A DNA stretch of 64,000 nucleotides from Hippophae tibetana. Its lineage: Eukaryota > Streptophyta > Magnoliopsida > Rosales > Elaeagnaceae. The DNA is taken from contig CM072807.1 in assembly GCA_037013495.1 (NCBI GenBank), positions 2,949,001 through 3,013,000 on the forward strand, written 5' to 3'. The position numbers and the translations under genes are program-made. Shown piece by piece: positions 37,324-49,873 of this stretch. Positions within the stretch are counted from its first letter, which is position 1. Every line of letters begins with the position of its first letter. The notes beneath the pieces are model-generated. The model was not told where the DNA came from and did not search any database. It worked only from the letters and a program-made list of their open reading frames with translations.

Positions 37324-40300
37324 AACAAACAAAGATGATGAAAACTATAAACAAAAATTTATTATAAAATTATTGTTTTTCTCATCATCTTTTTTCTCTT
37401 TGCTATTGGCGTTGATCATCATTAATACTGCTTTGTCTTCAGTGAGAGGTTTGTTGCCTTTAATATGGTTATGGTCATCTTCTTGTTATTAGCATTAATT
37501 ACTTTTTTTCTTTCTTTCTCTAGAAATGTATAGGATGAGACACTATTTTACTATTTTACTATGTTATTATTTTAATTATTATGTATCCATCTATTTCTTT
37601 CATATATAGAGGATGATGATGATGATGTAGAGCTAGTAGTGCATGGCGAATACCTTTTTTTTGTCTCCTTTATTTTTTTGTTTAATTTTTGAGTTAAGAA
37701 AGTTTTCATATATATATATATAATTTTAAATTCGATGGGATTTGTTTGGTTTATTTATGCGTACTCTTTTTGTTATGTATTTCTGTGTTTATGCACATAG
37801 AAAATCTTGGCCATGGTTTTTAAAAAATAAGGGTAATTTTCTGATGCTCATCACTTCATGATCTTCTGATCATAATTCTTTCATTTTCTTTCTTTCTAAA
37901 GTTAATTATATAAAGGGTTTTAATCTTCTTAATGTAAAGGTAATGCTATATATTCCTTTTAACTTTAGATGAATTTCTCTTAGGTGACAATTAACTTATA
38001 TATAATTGATTTATACTTCTTTAGGTGAGACCATATATTATGAGAATGTTTTTTATTAATATCATGAACTCAAACCTTACTTAAATAATTATTTATAATT
38101 TTACATCATAATAGTAATAGTTCTAGAAATTTTTTCCGTTACTTTCTTTATACTAAATTAGGATTAAAATTGAACGAAACAAATTATTAGTAAGTGCACT
38201 GCGATTTGAACTTATGAGATTAATATAAATTTGATATATATAAAAACTAATAAAATTTAAAACATAGCGAACAAAATTGATTTTTATGGTTAAATTTATT
38301 CATAATTTTATAAATATTACAAATAAAATTTTATTTGTGAATAAATAAGAAATGCAATTACACCTTCCATACATCCATCCACGCTTTGAAATTATATCAA
38401 CTTATTGTATCAATTCATATGCTACACATAGTCGATCATGTAACTCGTAATAGTTTTCTGGTATGCATGTTATGACTATTTCTACGTCTTGTGCTCGATC
38501 ATTCCTCGTTACAATACATATAGAATACTAAAAAAGAAGAAGAAGAATGAGTAGGTATCTTAAGGGGTAAAGTTGCATGCGGTGACTTTAAAGTCCATTG
38601 GAATTGGGTTTGATTTGAAATTAGGGCAAAGCAAGCAAAAGGGTTATCGATAGTTGAGAGAGAGATTAGAACGGAATCTGAAGGGCTTTGTGGTAAGACA
38701 GTGGTGTCAGGTCTTAGACACAGTAATAGTAGTAGTAATAGTATAAAGATAGTGAGAGGACCCTTTTGTTTTTGTTTTTGTTTTTGCTTTTTGCCTTCTC
38801 TTTCTTTTGAGTCTCAAATTATTTTTGGACTTTTGCTTTTGTCTTATCAGAACACATCATCCAAGAAAAAGCTGATATGTATAGGAAAATAAATCATAAC
38901 GAAAAATTACTATTTAATAATTATTATATATAAAAAGAGTTCACGTAAATACGTACGATGCCACCAAATAAACAAGTACCAAACTTCATTTACTGCCTTA
39001 TGTTTGATTGATGAATTTATGATTTGATAATTATAACAGTATCATTGTTGTTTCTCTTGTTTGAATAAGCAGCAAGCTGCTGCCAATCACATGCTTTTTC
39101 ATTCTGCTTTTCAAAAAGAAAAAGATAACTATGTAAGAAAATAATAATTATATATTATATTGATAAAGTTAAATCTTCAATCTCCTTTTTCTTTGATTTC
39201 TTTCTTTTTTGGGTCCAACAAGTTCCCATGCACACACTGTTCCTTTTAGTGAGTTGCGTGAGGTCATAAGTCATAATTAACTTCAGCATAATCAAATTCC
39301 AGTTTTTTTTTTACCTCCCTACTAGATGATATATATGATCCTAACGTGAAATACATATTAAAATTGGATTTCAAATGTCTATTTGCTATAATACATTAGT
39401 ACTGATCTCGGAATATATATATATATATATATATATATCTTAATTAGAAAATTAATTGGACCACATGCTGATCTAAACTTCTGATAACAAAAAAAAATTG
39501 TGTAATATTTATGAAATTTAAGATAAATTTTATGCATAAAATGTGTTTGGTTCTGGATTCTCTCTATATTTTTTACTTTTAAATATTTATCGTTCAAAAA
39601 TATACTAAAAATATAATAATTTAACATATTTATATTCAAATAATTTATACATATCATTTTTTATTGTTTATATGTTACAACTCTTGAATTAAAATACAAT
39701 ACGTGATACTGATTTTTTTTTGCCAAAAAATAAAAATAAAGAATAATTATCGAGAAATAAATACATTGGTACATTCTAAAAAATTGTTTGACTTTAATTA
39801 ACTAAGTACTATACTATTTATGGTGTCATTTTTTACTGAAAATAATCCTAATTTAAAAAAAATAAATTTATTATTTGTGATATTAAAATAATTGATATAA
39901 GTAATTTATAAGTTAAAAAATTAAATATTATTATTTTAATTAATAATTAACTGTTATGATTTTACAGTAACTTATAATATAAAAAAAATATTTAAAAAAA
40001 TTTCCAACTCATTGTGATGTCTAGGATCCATTTTCAGGTCGAATAACCTACCTTTGTGAATATATTATTCACAACAGGTGGTAACAATTTTGTATAAGGT
40101 ATAGCCAATGTGGGAAGGACATTAAAGCCTACACCTCATATAAAAAGTGAAGATGGAGCACACCAAGTCGGTTGACTTCTTGAATTAATTAGGTGATATG
40201 ATTTGAATGTGATGGAAGCTAGCTAGGGTAGAGCACTCCGGATGATTTGCTTGTATTTTTGGTAGCTAGGGATGAAAATTAATTTCTTGCACCATGAACA

Positions 40301-41879
40301 TTGATATGACCCCATTTTACTTTTTTTCCTAATAAAGATTTTGATTTACTTGTAATATGATTTGAATGAATTTAATAATATATTTATAATTAAACTAATT
40401 GATTGATTTTTGATTAGATGACCGATAAATTGACCTCTTAAAATAACTTAAAACACTAAATAACACAAGATTATAATATCATGCATAGATGATCAGCTGA
40501 CACGACTCTTTTATCAACAAAATTTCCCATCCCTAATAGTCACTTACCAGATGCATGCATTAGATATATATTAAAGTACTAGAAATCGAAGTAAAATAAA
40601 AACAAGTAACCACAAAATAATTACATGATTCACTTTTCATATAGATCGTCGTGACATGAACTCAGAATTTCTCCCTCTTTTTCTAAGAATTCATACACTT
40701 CCTTTTATTGATTATGGATCGAGATTCGGAAAACACTCTAAATCTTTCTTTTCAGTCTAAGTAGTAAGATATAACTCTTCACTTCAGTTCTGTAAAAAAA
40801 GTCCTTGTTAATTATATTGTTAATTATATTATTGTGACTAAACATTTTGCAAAGCATTTTTTTTATATATATGAGGATCATTTATTAAAATTTAATCAAT
40901 TAAATTATTTTAATTTAAATAATAAGTACTCATTTTAATAATTATCTTTCCAATAAATTATAATATTTATTAGTTAGAAATACAAAAAAGTTATACGAAA
41001 AATCAAATTTAGTTTTTTTTACATTGATTTTTTTATATAACCTTTTTCTTTATAATTATTAAATGTTTAAGGTTAATGTAAACTTATAACGGGTTGATAT
41101 TGATGGGAAAAAAATGGAGTTATTTTAAGTAAAATAAATAAATAATGTATGTGGTATTTCTTTTTGTTGAGGAGATATAGAGATATTACTGACAATTTAC
41201 TACATATTTGAGATTTAAAACACATAATTTTGATCACGCCGCTACAACCCTACCTAGGCTATAAACAGATGATAAGTATGATTTCATATCATAATTATAA
41301 TTAATATAATTTTTTTTATTAATTATAATTATATAATTTTTTTTATTATTAATATTATACTACCGTATTATTTAAAATTTATAACCAATAAATAAAGTTT
41401 TCTTCTGCAAACTGACAAGTTTAATTGTCACAAGTAAAACATAATTTCTTTCTGTCCACATCAACAGGGTAACATATCCGTTTTCATATAAAATAGTATA
41501 ATAATTTTTTTTAACTATAATTTATATTTCATAATTTAATCACTTTTTTATATAATTTTATCATTATATTATTAACTTTACCTCAAATTAACAACATATA
41601 CACGTTATTTAATAATCACATTATTATTTTTATCAAATAAGATGTACATGTCTCATCAGAATGGTACTAACGATAATGATAATTTGATTTTTATGGTGTA
41701 TATTGCTCATCCTAATAATTAATAAAAAAAATCCCATGGTTGAGAGTGATTTAAACTCACAATCATAGTCACAGGATAAATGGACATATAATGATCCAAT
41801 CATGCATTACCCACGACAAAGTATACTTAAACATTAGCAATTAGAATTATATAATTAATATTAATATTTGAATTTTAAA
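37324..41879. other. Intergenic, AT-rich, no gene seen
   Basis: Begins with the CLE 3' UTR (about 37324-37700). The mixed-composition stretch 38550-38880 and the patch 40020-40260 hold no frame or hairpin that I can assign. Confidence 0.55.
39412..39438. repeat. (AT)n microsatellite
   Basis: Uninterrupted AT dinucleotide run of about 27 bp. Confidence 0.95.
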
Positions 41880-42049
41880 GTAAATTATTAAATAATATTT
41901 AAAATAATTAATTAATAAAATTACATAAAATTTACTTATATAATTATATATATTTATGTCCGACACTCATACAAAGCAAATCAAATAAAAATTATATTTA
42001 TAAAAAATATTTTTCTTAATTATATATATCTCCCTCAATTTATTTAACA
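41880..42049 (+). repeat. Truncated 5' LTR of the 41.9-47.2 kb copia element
   Basis: It matches the last part of the 3' LTR: both have AATAAT(C/T)A-type sequence, ATAATTAATTAA, AAA(C/T)TTACTTA, and ATATCT(C/T)CCTC(A/G)ATTTATTTAACA at the end. No counterpart to the first half of the 3' LTR is seen. Confidence 0.6.
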
Positions 42050-42419
42050 AATTAGTATCAAAACCATGAAAACCATGTTTCAAATAGGTTTGTTTCTTTC
42101 ATATCTCATTTCAATAAATATGATTTTGATTATTGAAATCAAACTATAAAGATGTTGTGAAAGTCTTTTGAGTTATGGAGCATTGTAGAAGACAGTTATT
42201 AAGAATCTACAATGAAGATTAGTTGTGTACAATTCAAAAAAATGACTTGAAAGAGAAGAGAAAGAAAGACAACAAAGTTTTTTTATCAAATTTATCAAGC
42301 AAGTGAAAAGTCAATTTATGAAAGAATTGTCAAAGTTACAATATAAAAAAATGGAAAATTTTTCAAAAAAATGGAAAAAATTTCAAAAAATTTGAAAGTT
42401 TGTAGTTACAGATCTAATT

Positions 42420-43689
42420 AACTAGGAATGAATGAATAGTTAATAATTTGAATTATGTTAAATTTAAATTTCACAAACATTCATACATACAATATTGTAT
42501 AAATAAAATAATGCAAAAATAAATAAAAAATTGATAGAATATTTTAAGCGGAAACAATCTAGATCATAATAATGACTTGAGAAGAAAACTACAAATCTAA
42601 CGAACCACCTAACTATCTATTATGAAAATAATATTCAATTACAAAACCAAAACTTAAACTACCAATCACATATAATGCCTCCTAAATAACTTACTCACAA
42701 GTCGTCACTTCTTTCATATTCTCCACAAGAAAGGTATACATATTCAAATCAACATTCTAATAAACTTAAATTACATGAGCAATTGAATCCGTTCAACTAT
42801 CACAAGAAAGTTAACACAATAATACAAGTGTAAAGTGTGTATTTGAGTATATTCAATAATGAAAACTGTAGTTAGATAATTTAATAAAATATCAGTTAAA
42901 TCAAAATTAACTAACAAACCCTAAAATAAAATATGAAATATATGATCATAAAATAAATAGATTTATCAATTAATCAAATATAAACACATAATGGTTAATA
43001 GATTAATTAAAGAACGAAACCTAACAAAATATGATTTAATTTTTGTAAATAATTTGAGGGAGGAAGTTTAAGATCAAAAGGTTGATCCAATTATGGTTGA
43101 AGAAAACAAGAGGTATTAGGTTCTTTAAATACAAAAAATTAAAACCCTAATAATAGGTTAAAGACCAAATGTTATTATGTCCATTAAATAATTCATAGTG
43201 TAGTGAATAATAAGGATAATACGATAATTGGATTGTTTGCCTCAAATATACAATTAGGTTTAAGTTGAAGCCATCATCACTTGATTAATCCAGACCAATC
43301 TCGATCGATCGAACCAATAAGGTTGATCGATTGGAACTCTTTTCAATCGATCTAAGTAATAATTAATAAAAACTAGATACCAGATAGATCAAATACAATC
43401 GGTTCTCGATTGATTCAGTCCCTTGATAGATTGAACCTAACTTTGATCGATCTACTCAATTTTAAAATGAACTAGAGAGGACATAGATCATCTATGAACG
43501 ATACTGGATCAATCTACCTCCTCGAACGATCCAGACACTACTCAATATGTTTGGATCAATCGAGTAACATATATACTAAATATTCCTAAATGCATAACAT
43601 GAATTCTAACTTGCTTAAGAACAAAAGTATACTTGATAATCTTCACTAGAAGCTCGAAAGTTTCTTCGACTTGAATAGTAATATTAAAA
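42420..43689. repeat. Probable insertion splitting the gag region of the old copia element
   Basis: Gag-like sequence stops near 42420 and resumes at 43690. Between them are 1.27 kb with no gag similarity. The second half (43270-43570) carries many ATCGAT, GATCGAT(T/C) and GGATCAAT words, which are rare elsewhere in the window. The boundaries are uncertain; an unrelated solo LTR or other repeat is the likely source. Confidence 0.4.
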
Positions 43690-46600
43690 ATGTGCCTAGA
43701 AACTAATTTACATTTAAACATTTTACTAACGAATATATCAAATACTCATAAATCATACACAACTTATAAAGGTAAAAAGGTATGTCTCCAATCTTTAAGA
43801 TCGGAATTTGAAAGCATTGAAATGAAGAAGAATGATTCAATTTTTGTTTATTTCACAAGAGTAAGTTTTATTGTCATTCAAATGGTTTCAAATGAAGAAA
43901 TTCTAGAAAAATCAAATGTTGTTGCAAAAAGTTTGCACATCTTACCAAATATTTTGACTATATAATTGCTATAATTTAAGGGTGTAAAGATATTGTTTCC
44001 TTATCCATTAAAGACTTGTAATGGAGACTTAAAATTCATGAAATTTATATTAAGAAAGGAAATTAAAGAAACACTTATTCTTCTTCAAATGATCAAGTTC
44101 TTCAATCTCAAATTATTTTTATGGGATGCCCTGACACAAAGAGAGTTTGTAGCAGCTATGAATGAGGTAGAGGTGGAAGAGACAAATTTTTATGGACGTA
44201 CAAGATGCTTCATACTTTGCAAGTGTTAATGAAAAAAGTTTCAAACTGTGGCATGCAAGATTCTAGCATTTAAACTTTGGAAGCTTGAAGATGTTATCAT
44301 CCAAAAGAATAGGAAAAAGCTTGCCTCGAGTCGATGTGATAAGGGGAGTTTGTGAAGGATGTCAACTTGTAAAGCAACATCAAGACCCATTTCCTAAATA
44401 GTCACAATGGGAAAGTAAACATCCTTTAAATCTCGTGCATACTGACTTATGTTAATTTCTAATACCATCTCGTAGAGCTAACAATTATTTTATCTTATTT
44501 ATTGTTGACTTTATTAGAAAAACCAAGGCATATTTTCTCAAAGAAAAACATAAAGCTTTTAAAAATTTCAAGTCCTAAGTTGAAATGTTTTCTAGTTTCC
44601 AGATTAAATTTTTTAAAAGTGACTGAGGAGGTGAATACTTATCAAAGTTCTTTGAATTTATTTTTTATGAGGAAAATGACATAAAACATTAATCGACAAT
44701 TCATTATACACCCCAACAAAATAGGGTTATCAAAAGAAAGAATTGAACTACTAGTAAAATGACAAGAAACATTTTCTTGCACTATCTATTTATTAAATAG
44801 ATAAACTACAAAGAAACTTGAAAAATCTACTCTATGTGAAGCATGGTACAAAACAAAACCAAATATTCATCACTTAAGAATTTTTGAAAGTCTTACCTAT
44901 GCTCATATTTTTGTTGTCATGAGAAATAAGCTTGATGATAAAGCTAAAAAATGTATTTTTATTGGGTATAATGAAAGGCCTAACCTTACAAGCTATACAA
45001 CTCAACGACAAAAAATTGTCATAAATAAAGATGTTTGGTTTAATAAAAAATTAACTTTTGTGCACTCTGAACTTGTGAACTCCTCTAACTTTTTTTGATT
45101 GAAGAAAATTATCAAAGATCATATGAAGAAGAAAACTCATCAAATGAATAATCTTCCCAAAATCCTTCATCTTCACACGAAAGAAAGACAAAAAGTTTGA
45201 TAAAAAATTATGAGAAAACTAATGAATTTTATGAAGAAAATTATGAATTATTTGCTTTCTTTGCTGGTAAAGATCCAATTTCTTATGAATAAGCATTAAC
45301 TAGTGAAAAATGGGTTCGAGCCATGAAATAAAAAATAAAAGCAATTGAGAAGAATGATACATGGAGTTCATTGATTTGCCTCTAAATAAGAATGTTATAG
45401 ATGTGAAATAGATGTTCAAAACCAAGCTAAATGTTGATAGCTTTATCAACAAGCACAAGGCAAGAATATTTGCAAATGACTATAAACAAATGGAATGATA
45501 AGATTACAATGACGTATTTGCTCTTGTTTCTAAACTTGATATTATTAGACTCATCATCATTTCTCTTGTAGCCCAAAACAATTGAAAGTTATTTCAAATG
45601 GATATCAAATTAGCATTTCAGAATGGTTGTATTAAATATGAGATTTATGTTATCCAACCACCTCAGTTTTTTAAGAAGGGAGAAGAAGACAAAGTTTATA
45701 AGCTTAACAATACACTATATAGGCTTCGACAACCACCCTGTACTGGGTATGGTCAAATCAATTATTTTTTTGAGAAAAATGGTTTTGAAAAATGCTCATA
45801 TGAACATACTTTGTATGTTAATAACATCTATCTTTTATTTTTATGAGCTTTTTAGTATGAATATGTTGAATGATTCAAACTTTCTATGATAAAAGACTTC
45901 GACATGACTGATATGGGAGAACTATACTATTTTTTGGACATTAAAGTTTGTCAATCAAAGGAAGAAATTTTTATTTGTCAAACGAAATAAGCAAAAGAAA
46001 TGTTGAAGAAATTCTAGATGTAGAATGCAAATCCTATTTCAATACCATGCATCATAAGATTGAAATTATGTAATGAAGGTGAAGGAAAGCTTGTGGATTC
46101 CATTATGTATCGAAGTTTAGTTAAAAATTTGATGTATATGACAACTACAATGCTTGATATCATGCTTGCAATCAATTTGTTAAGCCAATTTATGGAGAAA
46201 CCTTATTCAAATTATTGGAAAGCTGAAAAATAAATTTTGAGATATATAAAAGGAACAATTGACTATGGTATATTCTACCATGTTAATATTCCAATCAATC
46301 TTTTTAGATACATTAACATTGACCTTTCACGAAGCTTTGATAATAATAAATGTACTTCAAGCCATGTCTTTAATATTACAAGTTGTGCAATTGCTTGGAG
46401 TTAAAAAAATCAATAATGACTCTTTCTACTACTAAAGCAGAGTACGTTGCAACATCTATTATTGCATGTCAACTTGTTTGGCTTAAAGAAATATTAAAAA
46501 GCATCAACCACAAGCAAAAATGACTAATAACTTTATTTTGTAACAATTGATTAACAATCTCTGTTACTAAAGATCCTGTCTTACATGGGAGAACAAAACA

Positions 46601-46779
46601 CATTTGAATGAGATTTCATTTCCTAAGAGAACTTGTTCAAGAAGGAATTACTCAAGTTGGTTACTGCAAAAGTGAGGATCAACTTGAAAATGTGTTTATC
46701 AAATCATTGGAAGCACAAGTTTTCAAGAAGAACATTCCATGCTTGGGAGTCAAGAGTAAATTTGGTTTATGAGAGGTAT

Positions 46780-47157
46780 TATTGGAAAATTAAACCAAAC
46801 TTTCTCTAAGTTTTTATAATATTCTACACTATTAAGTTCTTTTTTAAAAGCTCTAGAATAATATAATAAAAATATCTAAAAGAACTTGGTAGGTAAGTAA
46901 AAATATATGGCTAGGATTAATACTTGATGAACAAGTAAAATTGTGTGGTTAAGATTAATAAATAATCTCTAAGTAAATTAGTGGATAATATCTAGAATAA
47001 TTAATTAAAAAAAGTTGTTAGAGTTGTGTAAAACTTACTTACTCAATTATAAATTTCCCATTACTCATGTAAAGTTAAAAACAAAGAATTATATTCATAA
47101 AAATTCTCTTTAAAGCATCTTTTTTAATTATCCATATCTTCCTCGATTTATTTAACA
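46780..47157 (+). repeat. 3' LTR of the 41.9-47.2 kb copia element
   Basis: Starts TATTGGAAAATTAAACC (worn TGTTGG) after a weak polypurine stretch GAGAGG, and ends GATTTATTTAACA at 47157. About 378 bp. Confidence 0.65.
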
Positions 47158-49580
47158 TTTGTTAGTATAGTTATTCTATGTATTGTAATTATATCATAAA
47201 TATAATAGTATTAGATATAAATATATTAATTCGATTGTATTTATCAATAATATTATACCACATCATTTATGATTTATTATAAATAAATTTTTCCTTGTTA
47301 GCGTGGGTTTGCAAAATGCTCTTTTTTATTTTTCTTCTCATTCTATCATGTTTTTATGAATAAGGATTAAAATGTCAATGACATTGTCACAACAATGTCA
47401 CTATTTTGTACATCTCGATATCAAAATGTGATATCTATACCTTTTGATTAAATTATTGTAAAATTGTCGAGAATATAAATAAATTAGCGCTTACATATTG
47501 TTATCGTTAAATTATCATTTATATCTTTTGTTGGCTAAAATATTGAAAAATATCTAATATACCAATTCTTGATTTATTTTTCTCTTTCTTCTTCTTATTT
47601 TTTATTAGTCATTTTAATTCAACTTTTTTTCACTTTTACAACTTCAAATTGCAAAGTAAGAAGAAGGTAATATATTCTTTTTTTTTCTTGTTTAAATATT
47701 GTTTTTAGTTTTATTGAGTTTGATATTTAGTAATTATTGTAATAGTTGCATACATATTCTATTTTCTATTACTTCATATTAATATTATAACATATATATT
47801 ACATTGAATAGTAAAGTTCTATGAGTATTTTTAAAAATAAATAATCAATAAAATTTATTTTTATATTATTAATATTTATTTATTTATAATAGTTAATACA
47901 ATTATATAGTATACTTAATTATTTCAAACATTTTAACTACTTATTCTACAATATTTTATAAAAAATAATAATTTATTATTTAATATTTTAATTAATTGAT
48001 CAATTTATTAATTAATATAAATATTATAAGTATTTAAAAATATATGTATTAAATAAAAATTAGTTTAAAATATAAGTAATTAATTATTTTGATGTTTTAT
48101 TAAGTTTTACAAGAAAAAAATTATATTTTTTATAGAGTTTTCATTGTTTATAAAAATTATATCTTAACATCTTGACTAAAATCGAAATTTCAAATCTTGA
48201 TTACGAGAATGTTTAATTAAAATAACAAAATATTAGGTATGTATTTAGAATGAATTTTTTTGCTTCATAAATTCATTTTTTTAGAATGGAACCTAAACCA
48301 AATAATTAGTACTTTATAAAAATGATAAAAGTGTAGCAAGAATTATGTAATAGATAGGACATTATAAATTTATTATCTTTTTCAAAAGAGTTAATGATTT
48401 TCATATGAAAGAATTAAATTAAAATTTTAAAGGTATAATTAATTTTTTGTAAAAAGCTTATTTTCTAAAGGGTGTAGTCAATTTAGTTTAGAGGGATTTT
48501 AATAGATTTAAATTTAAAAAAAATTATAGATTTTAATATATATTTTACTAAATTTTTTAAAATTCAATTAGATTGAGAGAAACTTTGATAGATTTTAAAT
48601 TCTAAAAAGTCTAAATATTTTAATAGACTTTAAAAGACTTCAAATATTAAACTTAATAATAAAGTTTTCTTCTACATACTTTAATAAAATTTAATGTATT
48701 TAATTTTTTATTATATTTTAATTATTTTATAATTTCTTAATAAACATTTTATAATTATAAAAAATAATTAATATATTATTATATATTTTATTTAAAAATT
48801 TAATAAAGCTTATATTAACCGTCAAAATATCCAGAATTTTTTATAAAAACAAGATAAGTTTGCAGTAATTTAAAAATGATACGTGCCTAATTTAATTTGT
48901 GGTAAATAATATTATTTTGAGATTTTTGGTCTCTTATATTTATTAAACGAAAATTATTCTATGAAAATTATGAAATCTTTATCGGAGTAAGGGAAAAAAG
49001 AGAAAAAGATAAGAAAAATGAATGAATATAAAAAAAAAGAAAAAGTAAAAATAATATTTTTTTATTTTAAAATTTTAAAAAATATAAGGAGAGAATACAT
49101 TATTAATAATAAATTTTATTTTTATATAAAATTGTTTAAAATCCTTAAAAATTGATGGTTAAGTTAGGTTTTTAAAAGTTATTAAATTTTGAATACTATA
49201 ATATTTTTGTAAATTTACATAAAGTAGTAATTAAAATACACTTAAATTTTTTAAAATTCTTAATTTTTTTTAATTAAATGCAGCTAATCTTTTAAATAGT
49301 CTTAAATGAATACATTTAAACTTTTAAAATCTATTAAATTATATAAAAAAATTATTTGAATATATCCTTATAAAATTATTATTTTAATAAATATAAAAAA
49401 TGGCTAGAGGAAGTACGCTTTGACGTGTAAATAATTTTTTCTTTCCTCTCAGGGATTCTAGAATCCAATATAATACCAGAATTTGGGCCATAAGAAAATT
49501 AACGGGTCTCATAAAGATTCAACCCGTAATTAATTTGACGGTATTCAATTCCGTCGACGGGTCGGTCTGCTAATAATCTT
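47158..49580. other. AT-rich intergenic stretch, no gene seen
   Basis: A/T-dominated; no supported frames. From about 49400 the composition becomes normal as the promoter region of the NHL-repeat gene begins. Confidence 0.6.
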
Positions 49581-49590
49581 AAACCCTAAA
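49581..49590 (+). promoter_or_regulatory. Telo-box in the NHL-gene promoter or leader
   Basis: AAACCCTAAA lies 284 bp upstream of the start codon. Telo-boxes of this core occur in promoters and leaders of plant genes active in dividing cells. A related AACCCTAACCC lies at 7383-7393, upstream of the unknown gene. Confidence 0.45.
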
Positions 49591-49873
49591 CCTCAGATAT
49601 ATGATTACTGTGAGACCACTGTAAGCCGGGTCGGACAGCGTAGTGTAAAGTAGATGGGATTTCAACTTCCAAGTCTTATCTTCTGTTAACTTGTTTTTGG
49701 ATGATTCGAACTCTATTACGCCTGTGAGCTTTTCTTCCTTCATACTTCTTTAATTGGATCCTTTTCCGTCTAATTTGATGTCTTGAAAGTGGATGGCATT
49801 GGAACATTTGAAGAATCCATTTCGCATTTAATCAACCATCCACAACCGAAAGTCTTAATTTTCCTGGAAAAAA

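Larger units (their letters stand above)
41880..47157 (+). mobile_element. Old, heavily decayed Ty1/copia retrotransposon
   Basis: The 5' LTR remnant ends TATTTAACA at 42049 and is followed by ATTAGTATCAAAACC, a worn primer-binding site. Gag-like sequence lies at 42080-42420 (KKDNKVF in one frame) and 43690-43965 (GKKVCLQSLRSEF...FVYFTRV). GAG-pre-integrase and integrase are near 44250-44760 (HARF, GVCEGCQLVKQH, HYTPQQNRV in different frames). Reverse transcriptase is at 45400-45960 (MDIKLAFQNG, QPPQF, YRLRQPP) and RNase H near 46430-46500 (TKAEYVATS). A weak polypurine tract and the 3' LTR follow. Stops and frameshifts are frequent throughout, and the LTRs are much more diverged than those of the 25-29 kb element, so this is the older insertion. 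Confidence 0.8.

Noticed and set aside
37019..37492. 157-codon frame overlapping the CLE gene
   Set aside because: Shifted frame; the CLE frame carries the signal segment and the exact TDIF motif.
38550..38880. Possible small gene or microRNA precursor in a normal-composition patch
   Set aside because: No known mature miRNA sequence recognised, no long hairpin seen by eye, and the open frame at 38701-38892 is dominated by a (TTTTTG)n-like run.
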